From the NCBI GenBank assembly GCA_902770195.1, contig CACXSA010000014.1, forward strand, positions 41,661 through 105,660: a stretch of DNA of 64,000 bases. The letters are read 5' to 3'. Position numbers and translations under genes: made by a program. Source of the DNA: an uncultured Prevotellaceae bacterium (GTDB lineage Bacteria > Bacteroidota > Bacteroidia > Bacteroidales > Bacteroidaceae). Shown here piece after piece: positions 41,941 to 50,674 of this stretch (within the stretch, counting starts at the first letter, position 1; every line of letters begins with the position of its first letter). The notes under the pieces are model-generated. The model was given only the letters and a program-made list of their open reading frames with translations. It did not search any database and had not been told where the DNA came from.

Positions 41941-43729
41941 ATATCTTTCCTTTTTCATCAATTAGCAGAATGGTAAGGTTACCGTTAGGAAGCAGAGGAC
42001 AACAATGCTCCGCACAATGGCGTATTATTGTCGTGGCGAAATCCTGAAGTTTATGATGAGGTATCTTGTCCCAAAGTTCGCGAGCCAGCGTGATATTACT
42101 CATGTCTATCAAAACATCCGATTCTGTCAGCATCTGCTGGATGAACGCCTTGTCCATCGTTGTCTTCCGACTGTGCGTGTCAAGGTGACCAGCAGCCAGT
42201 TTTACGGCTTTTCCCAGCATCACGCCAAGGGTAACATTCTTGATGTCGAGTTCATGGGCTATCTTCAGCGTTTCTCCGATATAGTTGCCATATTCCACAA
42301 AAACCTGTGGGGGCAGGTCAGGATAGAGTGCCTTCACAAAACGTTCGCTCTTGCCACCGCTGTTGATGACGACACGACTGGTGCCGCTGGCTTTGGCAAC
42401 ATTCATACATTTGCGGATGCTGTCGATAAAGGCTTCCTCCGAGAATGGCTTTACGATGCCTGAGACACCAATAATGCTTATGCCACCCTCGATACCCAGA
42501 CGGGGATTGAAAGTACGTCGGGCAATCTCAGCACCATCAGGAACAGAGATGATGATACGCATATCTTCCTTGATATTCTTGCGAATCATCTCGCGTGGTG
42601 CTTTATTAATAGCAGCCTCACCAGGGGGATAGTCGAAGCCTGGAAGTGTGAAGCGCCCTACCCCTTCGCCCCCTATAATCTCAAACGTATCAGCAGGTTT
42701 CACACTCGCTCTCACTTCAATCCCATTGGTTACATCAGGGTCGTCGCCTGCATCCTTGATGCAATAAGCATAGTCCATTTCCGCTGACGCGCCTGCCCGT
42801 AGCCTTTCACCATAACCAACAGGAACTTGTATCATTTCGCCATTAGGCAATAAAACAGGAACCTCCTTGGGTGTCTCATTCTTCAAAAGCCGTATTGTAG
42901 CGGCTATGGCAGCAGCCGTAGCACAAGTACCTGTTGTCAGTCCACTATGCAAGGGATAAAACTCTGGCAACAACTTCTCCACAGCTCTCCGCAGTCCGTA
43001 AGGTCCGTTGACGATTTCTATGTGGACATTCTGCAGATTGGGGGTATGTGGTGGATAATTGGGACGTTCTACCACGAAAACTTTGACACCTGCTTGTCTG
43101 GCAGCTTCCACCTTTTCTGTAAAACCTCCACTTAGTCCACTTTCTTTGGTGATAATGGCTTGTGGTTGAAGGTCACCAATAAGATCTTTAGTGTCGTCTG
43201 TCTCATAATATACAAGCCTCTCTTCTGGAAAACGATTAGCTTTGGCTACAAAATGCGAGGCACGACGATTCAGAATACGAAACCAGCAATCTTCGTACTT
43301 CTCCCAGTAAGGACGCAATCTTCCTATTGTGTTGACCCCTGTCAGGGCTAATAACCGTCCTATACCATTAGTTTCTAATTGTTGTATAGCATCGTTATAA
43401 TCCTTACACCAAATGAAATCCTTGTCGTGTGGTGGATAAATTCTGTCATATCTTATAATTGGCGCTTGAATGTGTTTAGCCAAAAAGAGCAGATTACGAT
43501 GCAATTCTTCAGCAAAAGGGTGGGATGCATCTACGATGAGACGGATAGAGTGCTCTCTGCAACACTGTATCATCTCTGGCACTTCCATGCCTCCAGTCAG
43601 ATGGATTCCATGCACTAATTCTATCTTCTGCCCATCACTGCGGGTAGAATAATAGTAAGGTGAACCACCTTCCTCCAGCACCTCTACAGCCTTACGGCCT
43701 TCCGTTGTTCCTCCGAATACCAGTATCAT
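41930..43729 (-). CDS. cbiJ-cbiD: CbiJ-CbiD fusion: precorrin-6A reductase / cobalt-precorrin-5B C1-methyltransferase
   Basis: A 599-residue two-domain enzyme. Residues 1-245 are CbiJ/CobK ([52 protein letters not shown]), the reductase of the ring. Residues from about 258 are CbiD ([19 protein letters not shown] with His261, then [20 protein letters not shown] and [19 protein letters not shown]), which methylates C1. Its ATG overlaps the end of the cbiGF gene by 4 bases, so translation is probably coupled. No inserted repeat is seen in this gene. Confidence 0.95.
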   Translation of the reverse strand: MILVFGGTTEGRKAVEVLEEGGSPYYYSTRSDGQKIELVHGIHLTGGMEVPEMIQCCREHSIRLIVDASHPFAEELHRNLLFLAKHIQAPIIRYDRIYPPHDKDFIWCKDYNDAIQQLETNGIGRLLALTGVNTIGRLRPYWEKYEDCWFRILNRRASHFVAKANRFPEERLVYYETDDTKDLIGDLQPQAIITKESGLSGGFTEKVEAARQAGVKVFVVERPNYPPHTPNLQNVHIEIVNGPYGLRRAVEKLLPEFYPLHSGLTTGTCATAAAIAATIRLLKNETPKEVPVLLPNGEMIQVPVGYGERLRAGASAEMDYAYCIKDAGDDPDVTNGIEVRASVKPADTFEIIGGEGVGRFTLPGFDYPPGEAAINKAPREMIRKNIKEDMRIIISVPDGAEIARRTFNPRLGIEGGISIIGVSGIVKPFSEEAFIDSIRKCMNVAKASGTSRVVINSGGKSERFVKALYPDLPPQVFVEYGNYIGETLKIAHELDIKNVTLGVMLGKAVKLAAGHLDTHSRKTTMDKAFIQQMLTESDVLIDMSNITLARELWDKIPHHKLQDFATTIIRHCAEHCCPLLPNGNLTILLIDEKGKIYEV

Positions 43730-45525
43730 GAAGCAGTGTCGTCGCCTTTCCTGAACAGGTGAGTGAAATGTTTTGAATAAAGCTCGGAGAGTCCCTGGCG
43801 ATTGTCGATGGCCTCACCAACGACAAGCATCGTGGTGAGAGTTAGTTTGTTGTCGTGGACTATCTTCGCCAGATCTTTCAGTTTACCCCGATAGATCTTC
43901 TGATCAGGCCAGGTGAGGTGATAGCAGGCAGCAACAGGGGTATCCTCTGGATACTCCATCAACAACTCCCTTTGCACATCATCGACAATGGCAGCAGAAA
44001 GGAAGATGCACATCGTGCACTGGCTTTTGGCAAGCAGATGCAGCTGCTCTTTCTCTGGCATAGGTGTGCGCCCTTCGCCACGTGTCAGGATAATCGTCTG
44101 TGTGCGCTCAGGAATGGTAAACTGACTCTGCAACTCGGCAGCTGCTGCGAGGAACGACGAGATGCCTGGCGTGATGTGATAGTCCATGTGGTTTTGATCA
44201 AAAAATGCCATCTGTTCCTGAATGGCTCCAAAGATACAAGGGTCGCCCGTATGGAGGCGTACGATGTATTTGCCCTCGTCATAGTATTTTTTCATCAATT
44301 CGCATTGCTCCTCGAGTGCCATATCAGCAGAAGAGCGCACCACAGCACCAGGCTTGTGACATTCTGTGAGAGCCTTAGGCACCAGTGAACCAGCATACAG
44401 AATCAGGTCGGCTCTTTCGAGCATCTTGCGCCCTCGTACAGATACTAAATCGGGGTCGCCAGGACCAGCACCTACAATCTCTATATGTCCTTTCTTCTCA
44501 CGCAGATATTTATAGTCGATAGCGAGGGCTGCTGTCCAGTTCCTGCCCTTCACCTTAGGAACGATCAGTTTACCATTGTTTGCACCAAGGATAGCAGCTG
44601 CTTCACAGACAGACGGCGTCCCCACATGTTTCTCAACGGTCTTGCTGGGATTAGGAACATCGACCTTAGCCAGTTCCTCAGCCGTATAGAATACCAGTTC
44701 TTCGTTGTATTCATCTTCGAGCATCGCGCAGAATTCCTCGTCCTCCTTCACATCGATAGTGCAATAGCGCTTATAGCAAGGCAATATACCTATCTGGCTC
44801 ATGGTCTCGTCAATTTCGTCGTAGATATACTCATAGTCGTCTGGATGACTGGCGAGTCCAAAGCCCAAAGACGCTATCATGGGCACGAAATGCAACTCTA
44901 GCACACCGTATGGAGCACAGAGATTGTAGGGTGTCACCATGATGACCAGCTTAAACTTCTTGGGATCAACCTCTTCGAGACTTTTTACGACAGTCACATG
45001 CTCAGGCAGTGTCTTCTCCAGATAGTCTGTTCCCTCGTCGCAGACTTCCATCAGCAGGGCTGTTGGTTCACGATTGACGAAAGCATAGATGCACTCATTC
45101 ATGTCATCATCACTGGCGATGGCCCAGTTGAAGCGCTCTGCCAACGTGTCGAGTGCCCAAAGTCCTGCATTGTCGCTTTGGGTGGTAATTACCTCACGGG
45201 CACCAATCATCGCAGCAATGTCACGCGTCAGATTGTTGGCACCACCGATATGTCCGCTCAGCACGGAGATGGCATTCGTTCCTAAACTATCGACACACAC
45301 CACGGCAGGGTCTTCGTGCTTGTCCTTGATATAAGGAGCAATGGTGCGAACACAGATACCCATCGCTCCAATGAACACAAACGCATCGAAATCCTTCCAT
45401 CGCTTACCAACATTCGTACGACTGATTATCTCGCCTTCATTTTTCTGGGCAAATACCTGACTGAGCAACAATCGGGCGATATGCTTGCCCTCCTCACTAA
45501 TTTGTATGATTGCTATCTTCTGCAT
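43726..45525 (-). CDS. cbiG-cbiF: CbiG-CbiF fusion: cobalt-precorrin-5A hydrolase / precorrin-4 C11-methyltransferase
   Basis: A 599-residue fusion. Residues 1-345 are CbiG (FVFIGAMGICVRTIAPYIKD, VVCVDSLGTNAISVLSGHIGGAN, ALAIDYKYLR), which opens the lactone of cobalt-precorrin-5A. Residues 347-599 are CbiF/CobM (EIVGAGPGDPDLVSVRGRKM, YAGSLVPKALTE, VRLHTGDPCIFGAI, TPGISSFLAAAAEL), a SAM-dependent methyltransferase. The fusion joins enzymes of two consecutive steps. Start overlaps cbiET by 13 bases. Confidence 0.95.
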   Translation of the reverse strand: MQKIAIIQISEEGKHIARLLLSQVFAQKNEGEIISRTNVGKRWKDFDAFVFIGAMGICVRTIAPYIKDKHEDPAVVCVDSLGTNAISVLSGHIGGANNLTRDIAAMIGAREVITTQSDNAGLWALDTLAERFNWAIASDDDMNECIYAFVNREPTALLMEVCDEGTDYLEKTLPEHVTVVKSLEEVDPKKFKLVIMVTPYNLCAPYGVLELHFVPMIASLGFGLASHPDDYEYIYDEIDETMSQIGILPCYKRYCTIDVKEDEEFCAMLEDEYNEELVFYTAEELAKVDVPNPSKTVEKHVGTPSVCEAAAILGANNGKLIVPKVKGRNWTAALAIDYKYLREKKGHIEIVGAGPGDPDLVSVRGRKMLERADLILYAGSLVPKALTECHKPGAVVRSSADMALEEQCELMKKYYDEGKYIVRLHTGDPCIFGAIQEQMAFFDQNHMDYHITPGISSFLAAAAELQSQFTIPERTQTIILTRGEGRTPMPEKEQLHLLAKSQCTMCIFLSAAIVDDVQRELLMEYPEDTPVAACYHLTWPDQKIYRGKLKDLAKIVHDNKLTLTTMLVVGEAIDNRQGLSELYSKHFTHLFRKGDDTAS

Positions 45526-46802
45526 TTCAATATCGTTATGGGGTGATTATCATTTAATTGAATATGAATAGGAGCGTCCTGTTTCAAACCAAGTTCCTCA
45601 CAGGCTTCATCCCATAGTTTCCGGCTGTCTGTCAGTACTTTTGGCGCAACAACGCTATTGAAGACAATGATTCCGTCATCAGCCAATACTGTCAACACTT
45701 TCTTCATGATTTCCTTCAGTTTCCCACCATGTCCTCCGATAAAGACGGCATCGGGACGGGGTAATAAAGAAATGTCCTCTTTCAGGAAGTCACCCATGTG
45801 AACATTGATGCCTGGGGCACCAAACTTGCGAGCATTCTCGTGGATGATAGCCTCGCACTCAGGACGAATCTCGAAGGCTTCTATCCGCAGGTGTGGGAAT
45901 TGCAGAAGAGCCTCTATCGAGACGCTGCCCGTACAGAATCCGATGTCCCAAAGAATGTGACGTTTGGGGAGATCAAGAGCCTGCAATGTCAACAGGCGAA
46001 TCGGCATCTTGGTAATCATCTTCTCGCGTCCGTCGAGAAGTGCAAACGCTGTTTCAGGAATACCGAAGGGATGTCTGATGACTGAGGTCTGATGGCTGAC
46101 AGCGTCAAGAATGACACAATTCGGCATCGCGAAGTTGCGTTGGGTTGCCTCTTCAAGCGACAGGGTGGTAACCTTTTCGAGTTCAGGATTTCCAAGATGC
46201 TCACCAACGTACATTGTATAATCAGTATAGCCGTAATCCAGCATCCTTTGAGCAATGGCAGCAGGGGTATGTTCTTTATCCGTCAGAACACCAATTTTCT
46301 CTGCTCGTTCAATGAGAGCCCTGTCGAACTCAGGCCAAGGGCGACCCGTCAATGAGACAACACGCATATCGTGATAGGGCATCACCAGTCGATGCGCCAA
46401 CATCTGCAGGGAATTAAACGTAGGATAAACCACGATTTCAGCCTCCGGCATCTTCCGTTTGATAGTGTTCGCAAAACCGAAGAACAGGGGATCGCCAGAT
46501 GCGAAGACGATGATGTCAGAGGTCTTTGACCTGAAGGTGCCGCTCGGCATCCCGAAGGGTGACGCTTGCCTTAGGCAAGAAAGCGACCTGAAGGTCGAGC
46601 GGAGAGACATGTATTGTGCGAAGACGTCGTCAAGGGGAACGGTGATATCAATCCATTGGGCATCAGCAGGCAGCAGAGATGCTACAATCTCGTGATGGCG
46701 CTTGCCACCCGAGAACACCCTACCCTGTCTGATGATCTCAATCACCTCAGGAGGAAACCAGGGATTGGGATTGTCGGTGATACCTATAACGATAAACTTC
46801 AT
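45513..46802 (-). CDS. cbiE-cbiT: CbiE-CbiT fusion (CobL-type): precorrin-6B C5,15-methyltransferase/decarboxylase, with an inserted repeat
   Basis: A 429-residue fusion. CbiE (about 1-235) shows IGITDNPNPWFPPEV, the FSGGKRHHEIV motif and SGDPLFFG; CbiT (about 245-429) shows LWDIGFCTGSVSIEALLQFP and DAVFIGGHGGKLKEIM. Residues of about 66-93 (LRSTFRSLSCLRQASPFGMP and neighbours) do not belong to the family: they translate the dispersed palindromic element, placed just before the conserved IIVFASGDPLFFG strand. Removing them restores a normal loop. The frame is intact, so the enzyme may still work with a 28-residue surface loop. Confidence 0.93.
   Translation of the reverse strand: MKFIVIGITDNPNPWFPPEVIEIIRQGRVFSGGKRHHEIVASLLPADAQWIDITVPLDDVFAQYMSLRSTFRSLSCLRQASPFGMPSGTFRSKTSDIIVFASGDPLFFGFANTIKRKMPEAEIVVYPTFNSLQMLAHRLVMPYHDMRVVSLTGRPWPEFDRALIERAEKIGVLTDKEHTPAAIAQRMLDYGYTDYTMYVGEHLGNPELEKVTTLSLEEATQRNFAMPNCVILDAVSHQTSVIRHPFGIPETAFALLDGREKMITKMPIRLLTLQALDLPKRHILWDIGFCTGSVSIEALLQFPHLRIEAFEIRPECEAIIHENARKFGAPGINVHMGDFLKEDISLLPRPDAVFIGGHGGKLKEIMKKVLTVLADDGIIVFNSVVAPKVLTDSRKLWDEACEELGLKQDAPIHIQLNDNHPITILKCRR
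46523..46604 (-). repeat. Dispersed palindromic element inside cbiE
   Basis: Eighty-two bases nearly identical to the intergenic copy at 23329-23409 (one mismatch, one gap). Both copies have the same internal palindromes. Here it is translated as part of CbiE. Shorter relatives are at 52695-52737 and 61116-61153. Confidence 0.9.
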
Positions 46803-48232
46803 AAGTCTCTTCCTGGTTTAAGTTGGGCAGCATCGTCGAAAGTCAGGATGGCATTACAAAGGGTAGCTGCCAGATTGGAGCCTCCCTTTCGTCCCTCGAT
46901 GATGATTTTGGGAATATTGCGGAAAGGTTTCACCATGTGTTTGGATTCTTTGACATGCACAAAGCCTACAGGAGCCGCAATGATGCCTATAGGATGGGCT
47001 TTCCCCTTGCGTATCAAGTCGCACAGTTCCATGAGTGCTGTTGGTGCATTCCCAAAAGCAAAGAGTGCATCAGGATGTTCCTCTACAGCCAGACGGATAC
47101 CCGCCTGAGTGCGAGTGATTTCCTCTTCCAAAGCCATGTTTGCAACTCGTGGGTCAGAGAGGTAACATTTTGCTTCGATACCCAGTCGTTGAAGTGCTCC
47201 TTTTCGAATGCCACTGGTCACCATAGTCACATCCGTCACGATGGTTTTCAGCTTGCCTTCTTTCACCATGTTGTATAGTTTCTCTACTGCCCCTTCGTCT
47301 GTATAGAGAATATCCTCCATATCGAAATCAGCCGTTGTATGGATAGCATGCAGCAAAGCCCACTTATGGTCAAGCGGATAATCCCTTTTCAATTCGCTGG
47401 AGATGGTACGAAACGACTCCATCATTATCTGTTGTCCAGGAGACGAAATCATTGTAGGAGGCGTGTCTGCTCTATAATAACCGCGAGGAGTAATCATCTT
47501 ACCCCCCTCGCCATTAGGAGAGGGGTTGGGGGTGAGGCTTATATACGACTGTGAATTACCAATCAGTATGACTGTGAACATGTCTATGTCCTCTGGGTCG
47601 AAAGCACCTAACGTGGTGAGGTGAACTGTTTGTTCCTCGCGTCCTGCCTGACGAACATAACCAACAGGCGTATCAGCAGAACGTTCCTGCAAGAACAGTT
47701 CTACGAGACGATACAGTTGCCAGTAGCGTCCATGAGATTTGGGATTATAGATAGCAGTCACGAAATCGCCCGTTGCAGCAGCCTTGATGCGTCGCTCTAT
47801 CATCTCCCAAGGGGTCATCAAGTCGCTAAGCGAGATGATACACATATCGTGACCAATAGGGGCACCAAGTAGCGAGGCGGCCTTCTGAAAAGCAGAGATG
47901 CCTGGCAGTGTTTCTATTTCAACATCCGACTGATGTGCTTGTTTCATTTCATAGATAAGCGGAGCCATACCATAAATACCTGCATCACCAGAGGATATGA
48001 CAACGACGGTCTTGCCTTGCTCAGCTATCTGAAATGCCTGTTCTGCCCGTTCGCGTTCTTTCTTCATTCCCGTATCGACACACTCACATCCAGGCTTCAG
48101 ATATTGCTCCACAAACTGGAAATAATACTTGTAACCTACGACGACATCAGCCTCACCAACAGCTGTCATGACAGCAGGTGTGATGTCCTCACGACTGCCC
48201 GGTCCAATTCCTGCTACAATAATTCTTTTCAT
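46799..48232 (-). CDS. cbiH-cbiC: CbiH-CbiC fusion: precorrin-3B C17-methyltransferase / precorrin-8X methylmutase, with an inserted repeat
   Basis: A 477-residue fusion. CbiH (about 1-260) shows VAGIGPGSREDITPAV, VVGYKYYFQF, VISSGDAGIYGMA and LPGISAFQKAASLLGAPIGHD. CbiC (about 265-477) shows VTDVTMVTSGIRK, AFGNAPTALMEL and APVGFVHVKESK. Residues 232-243 (SLTPNPSPNGEG) interrupt the conserved end of CbiH, which should run GNSQSYI...GGKMITPRGY. This gene is first of the cbiHC-ET-GF-JD-HAD operon. Its TAACTTTG box (minus strand 48248-48241) is 8 bases from the ATG. Confidence 0.94.
   Translation of the reverse strand: MKRIIVAGIGPGSREDITPAVMTAVGEADVVVGYKYYFQFVEQYLKPGCECVDTGMKKERERAEQAFQIAEQGKTVVVISSGDAGIYGMAPLIYEMKQAHQSDVEIETLPGISAFQKAASLLGAPIGHDMCIISLSDLMTPWEMIERRIKAAATGDFVTAIYNPKSHGRYWQLYRLVELFLQERSADTPVGYVRQAGREEQTVHLTTLGAFDPEDIDMFTVILIGNSQSYISLTPNPSPNGEGGKMITPRGYYRADTPPTMISSPGQQIMMESFRTISSELKRDYPLDHKWALLHAIHTTADFDMEDILYTDEGAVEKLYNMVKEGKLKTIVTDVTMVTSGIRKGALQRLGIEAKCYLSDPRVANMALEEEITRTQAGIRLAVEEHPDALFAFGNAPTALMELCDLIRKGKAHPIGIIAAPVGFVHVKESKHMVKPFRNIPKIIIEGRKGGSNLAATLCNAILTFDDAAQLKPGRDL
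47500..47541 (-). repeat. LTPNPSP-type palindromic element inside cbiH
   Basis: A C/G-run palindromic sequence (CCCCTC, then GCCATTAG, then GAGGGG) read in-frame as SLTPNPSPNGEG. I recall the same short peptide recurring in unrelated Bacteroidota proteins, which fits a mobile palindromic repeat. Boundaries are approximate. Confidence 0.7.
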
Positions 48233-48240
48233 ATTGTTTG

Positions 48241-48300
48241 CAAAGTTACAAAATTAATTCATAATTCATAATGCATCATGCGAAATTATTTGTAATTTTG
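48241..48300. promoter_or_regulatory. Divergent promoter region between cbiHC and cobU
   Basis: The minus-strand TAACTTTG (48248-48241) is the likely -7 box of the cbiHC operon; the plus-strand TAATTTTG (48293-48300) serves cobU. TTTG -33 elements are not clear. The intervening AT-rich 44 bases contain direct TTCATAAT repeats. Confidence 0.55.
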
Positions 48301-48326
48301 CAGCACAAATCAGACGAAAAACAAAA

Positions 48327-48836
48327 GTGAAGAGAAAAATCATTCTAATAACGGGTGGACAACGCTCTGGCAAGAGCCGACAGGCTGAGGAATTAGCCCT
48401 AAGTCTTTCAGAAAATCCGGTCTATTTGGCTACTGCACATATCTGGGACGATGAGTTCCGCGAAAGGGTTCGCAAGCACCAAGAACGCAGAGGTCCTCAG
48501 TGGACAAATATAGAGGAAGAGAAATACCTTAGCAGACATGACCTTACCGGACGTGTGGTGGTGATAGACTGCGTAACGCTATGGTTAACTAATTTCTTCT
48601 TTGAGACGTCGGATGTTGAACAAACGCTGGAGACCGTCAAACAGGAGTTCGACCGTTTTACAGTTCATGATGCCACTTATATCTTTGTAACGAATGAGAT
48701 TGGCTGTGGCGGTGTGAGCGAGAATGCCCTACAAAGAAAGTTCACCGACTTGGAAGGCTGGATGAACCAATATATTGCCTCCAAAGCGGATGAAGTTGTA
48801 TTAATGGTTAGCGGAATAGCAGTAAAAATCAAATGA
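48327..48836 (+). CDS. cobU: Adenosylcobinamide kinase / adenosylcobinamide-phosphate guanylyltransferase
   Basis: 169 residues with P-loop GGQRSGKSRQAEELA, followed by YLATAHIWDDEFRERVRKHQ with the catalytic His, WTNIEEE, VVVIDCVTLWLTN and FVTNEIGCGGVSENAL. It activates adenosylcobinamide for nucleotide-loop assembly. The start codon is GTG at 48327, the only position that gives the normal N-terminus (KRKIILITGGQRSGKS). Its stop overlaps the cobT start by 4 bases. Confidence 0.95.
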   Translation: MKRKIILITGGQRSGKSRQAEELALSLSENPVYLATAHIWDDEFRERVRKHQERRGPQWTNIEEEKYLSRHDLTGRVVVIDCVTLWLTNFFFETSDVEQTLETVKQEFDRFTVHDATYIFVTNEIGCGGVSENALQRKFTDLEGWMNQYIASKADEVVLMVSGIAVKIK

Positions 48837-49879
48837 GATCATTTAAGATAGAAACACCAGACTATAGTCTTCAACCTGCGATTCAAGCGAAGATTGACAA
48901 CTTGAATAAGCCCAAGGGCTCACTCGGACGATTAGAGGAGTTGGCGATGCAGATTTGCCTGATTCAGCAGACACTTTCGCCATCGTTGGAACATCCTTGC
49001 CACCTGTTGCTGGGAGGCGATCATGGCATTGAACGAGAGGGAGTTAGTGTATCGCCTCGCGAGGTAACTTGGCAACAGATGATCAACTTCACCCGTGGTG
49101 GTGGAGGCGTCAACATGTTCTGTCGTCAGCACGGTTTTAAATTGCGTATCGTCGATGTGGGCGTTGACTATGATTTAAGCAATATTCCAGGCATCATCAA
49201 TCGGAAGATAGCCCGTGGCACGAAAAACTTTCTATATGAACCAGCAATGACGGAGGAAGAGTTCAACCGAGCCATTCAGGTGGGTGTTGATTTGGCGGAC
49301 GCCTGTATCAACGAGGGGTGCAAAGTGGTGAGTATTGGAGAGATGGGCATTGCCAACACCTCACCTTCCAGCATCTGGATGAGCCTGTTTGGTGACATTC
49401 CATTGAAAGACTGTATCGGAGCTGGTGCAGGCCTCAACAATGATGGTATTCGTCATAAGTACGAAGTTCTCTCAAAAGCGTTGTCACGCTATCATCAACT
49501 CTTCCCTCATCCATCTTCCATCAGTCCTCTCATGTACTTCGGAGGCTTTGAGATGATTGCTGCCATCGGAGCCATGCTGCGAGCAGCAGAGTGCCACCTT
49601 GTTATCTTAGTTGACGGCTTTATCATGACGGCCTGTGCACTGGCTGCTATCCAACTCCATCCGGCCTCACAGAACTATATGATATTTACCCATTGTGGTG
49701 ATGAGAGTGGACATCGGATGATGCTGGACATCGTGGATGCAAAGCCATTGCTGAGTTTGGGATTAAGACTTGGAGAGGGAACGGGAGCGCTCTGCGCCTA
49801 TCCTATTATTGATAGTGCCGTCCGCATGATCAACGAAATGAACAACTTTGATAATGCCCAAATTACAAAATATTTCTGA
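48833..49879 (+). CDS. cobT: Nicotinate-nucleotide-dimethylbenzimidazole phosphoribosyltransferase
   Basis: 348 residues. Motifs are NKPKGSLGRLEELA, LLLGGDHGIEREGVSVSP, ADACINEGCKVVSIGEMGIANTSP, DGFIMTACALAAIQLHP and GLRLGEGTGALCAYPIID with catalytic Glu315. It makes the lower-ligand nucleotide. The segment HPSSISPLMYFGG at about 225-237 is encoded by a CATCCATCTTCCATC run that resembles the 23.25 kb tandem repeat; this might be a seventh repeat intrusion, but I cannot show that it is foreign. It lies between cobU and cobS. Confidence 0.96.
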   Translation: MRSFKIETPDYSLQPAIQAKIDNLNKPKGSLGRLEELAMQICLIQQTLSPSLEHPCHLLLGGDHGIEREGVSVSPREVTWQQMINFTRGGGGVNMFCRQHGFKLRIVDVGVDYDLSNIPGIINRKIARGTKNFLYEPAMTEEEFNRAIQVGVDLADACINEGCKVVSIGEMGIANTSPSSIWMSLFGDIPLKDCIGAGAGLNNDGIRHKYEVLSKALSRYHQLFPHPSSISPLMYFGGFEMIAAIGAMLRAAECHLVILVDGFIMTACALAAIQLHPASQNYMIFTHCGDESGHRMMLDIVDAKPLLSLGLRLGEGTGALCAYPIIDSAVRMINEMNNFDNAQITKYF

Positions 49880-49882
49880 ACG

Positions 49883-50674
49883 ATGGAAATACAATTAGAC
49901 CAAACCCGTTGGTATGACCGCATCTGGGCGGCTTTCATCTTCTTTACCCGCTTGCCCTTCTGGCGACTACACCAGCCATCCAAGGAGTGTTATAAAACCG
50001 TGGTGGAGCATTGGCCTTTGACGGGATGGTTGACAGGTGGCGCGATGGCTGCCACACTCTATTTCGGTAGTATGGTACTGCCCTATCTTGTTGTAGTCGT
50101 TGCTGCCATTGCCGTGCGCCTGCTTATCACGGGAGCTCTTCACGAAGACGGGTTGGCCGACTTCTTCGACGGCTTTGGAGGGGGTGGTACGGACCGTCAG
50201 CGCATCCTCGACATCATGAAGGATTCGCACATCGGCACGTATGGTGTGTTGGGCCTCATCCTATACGAACTGCTGTTAGGAGCCACCCTTTTTTCGATGC
50301 CTGCAGAGTTGGCTGCACTGATGATTCTCGCTGCTGACCCCTATAGCAAGATGGTGGCTAGTCAGTTAATTATCATGATGCCATACGCCAGAACAGAAGA
50401 GACGGCAAAGAACAAGACCGTTTATCGGAAAATAGAATGGAAGGCGGGAGTCAGTCTCGCCATTCAAGGGTTGCTCCCGATGGCTGCTTTCCTTTGGTAC
50501 ACTAGTCTGCCTTGGGAGATGGTCATCTTCCTGCCTTGTATCGTGATGTATTTCCTATATCTGCTGATTTGGCATCGACTGCGTGGCTACACAGGCGATT
50601 GTTGCGGTGCCGTCTGTCTATTGGTAGAGTTAGCGGTTTATCTGGTTATCTGCTCCTTAGTGACATACCACTAA
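49883..50674 (+). CDS. cobS: Adenosylcobinamide-GDP ribazoletransferase (cobalamin synthase)
   Basis: 263 residues, with about six membrane helices. The conserved start is RIWAAFIFFTRLPFW, and the active-site stretch is ALHEDGLADFFDGFGGGGT followed by RILDIMKDSHIGTYGVLGL and YSKMVASQL. It joins the activated corrinoid with the nucleotide at the membrane. It ends 18 bases past the convergent stop of cbiB, so the two 3' ends overlap. Confidence 0.95.
   Translation: MEIQLDQTRWYDRIWAAFIFFTRLPFWRLHQPSKECYKTVVEHWPLTGWLTGGAMAATLYFGSMVLPYLVVVVAAIAVRLLITGALHEDGLADFFDGFGGGGTDRQRILDIMKDSHIGTYGVLGLILYELLLGATLFSMPAELAALMILAADPYSKMVASQLIIMMPYARTEETAKNKTVYRKIEWKAGVSLAIQGLLPMAAFLWYTSLPWEMVIFLPCIVMYFLYLLIWHRLRGYTGDCCGAVCLLVELAVYLVICSLVTYH

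Noticed and set aside
40192-41960. BtuD ATPase gene after btuC
   Set aside because: Only a convergent HAD hydrolase follows; no Walker A or LSGGQ motif is present near by.
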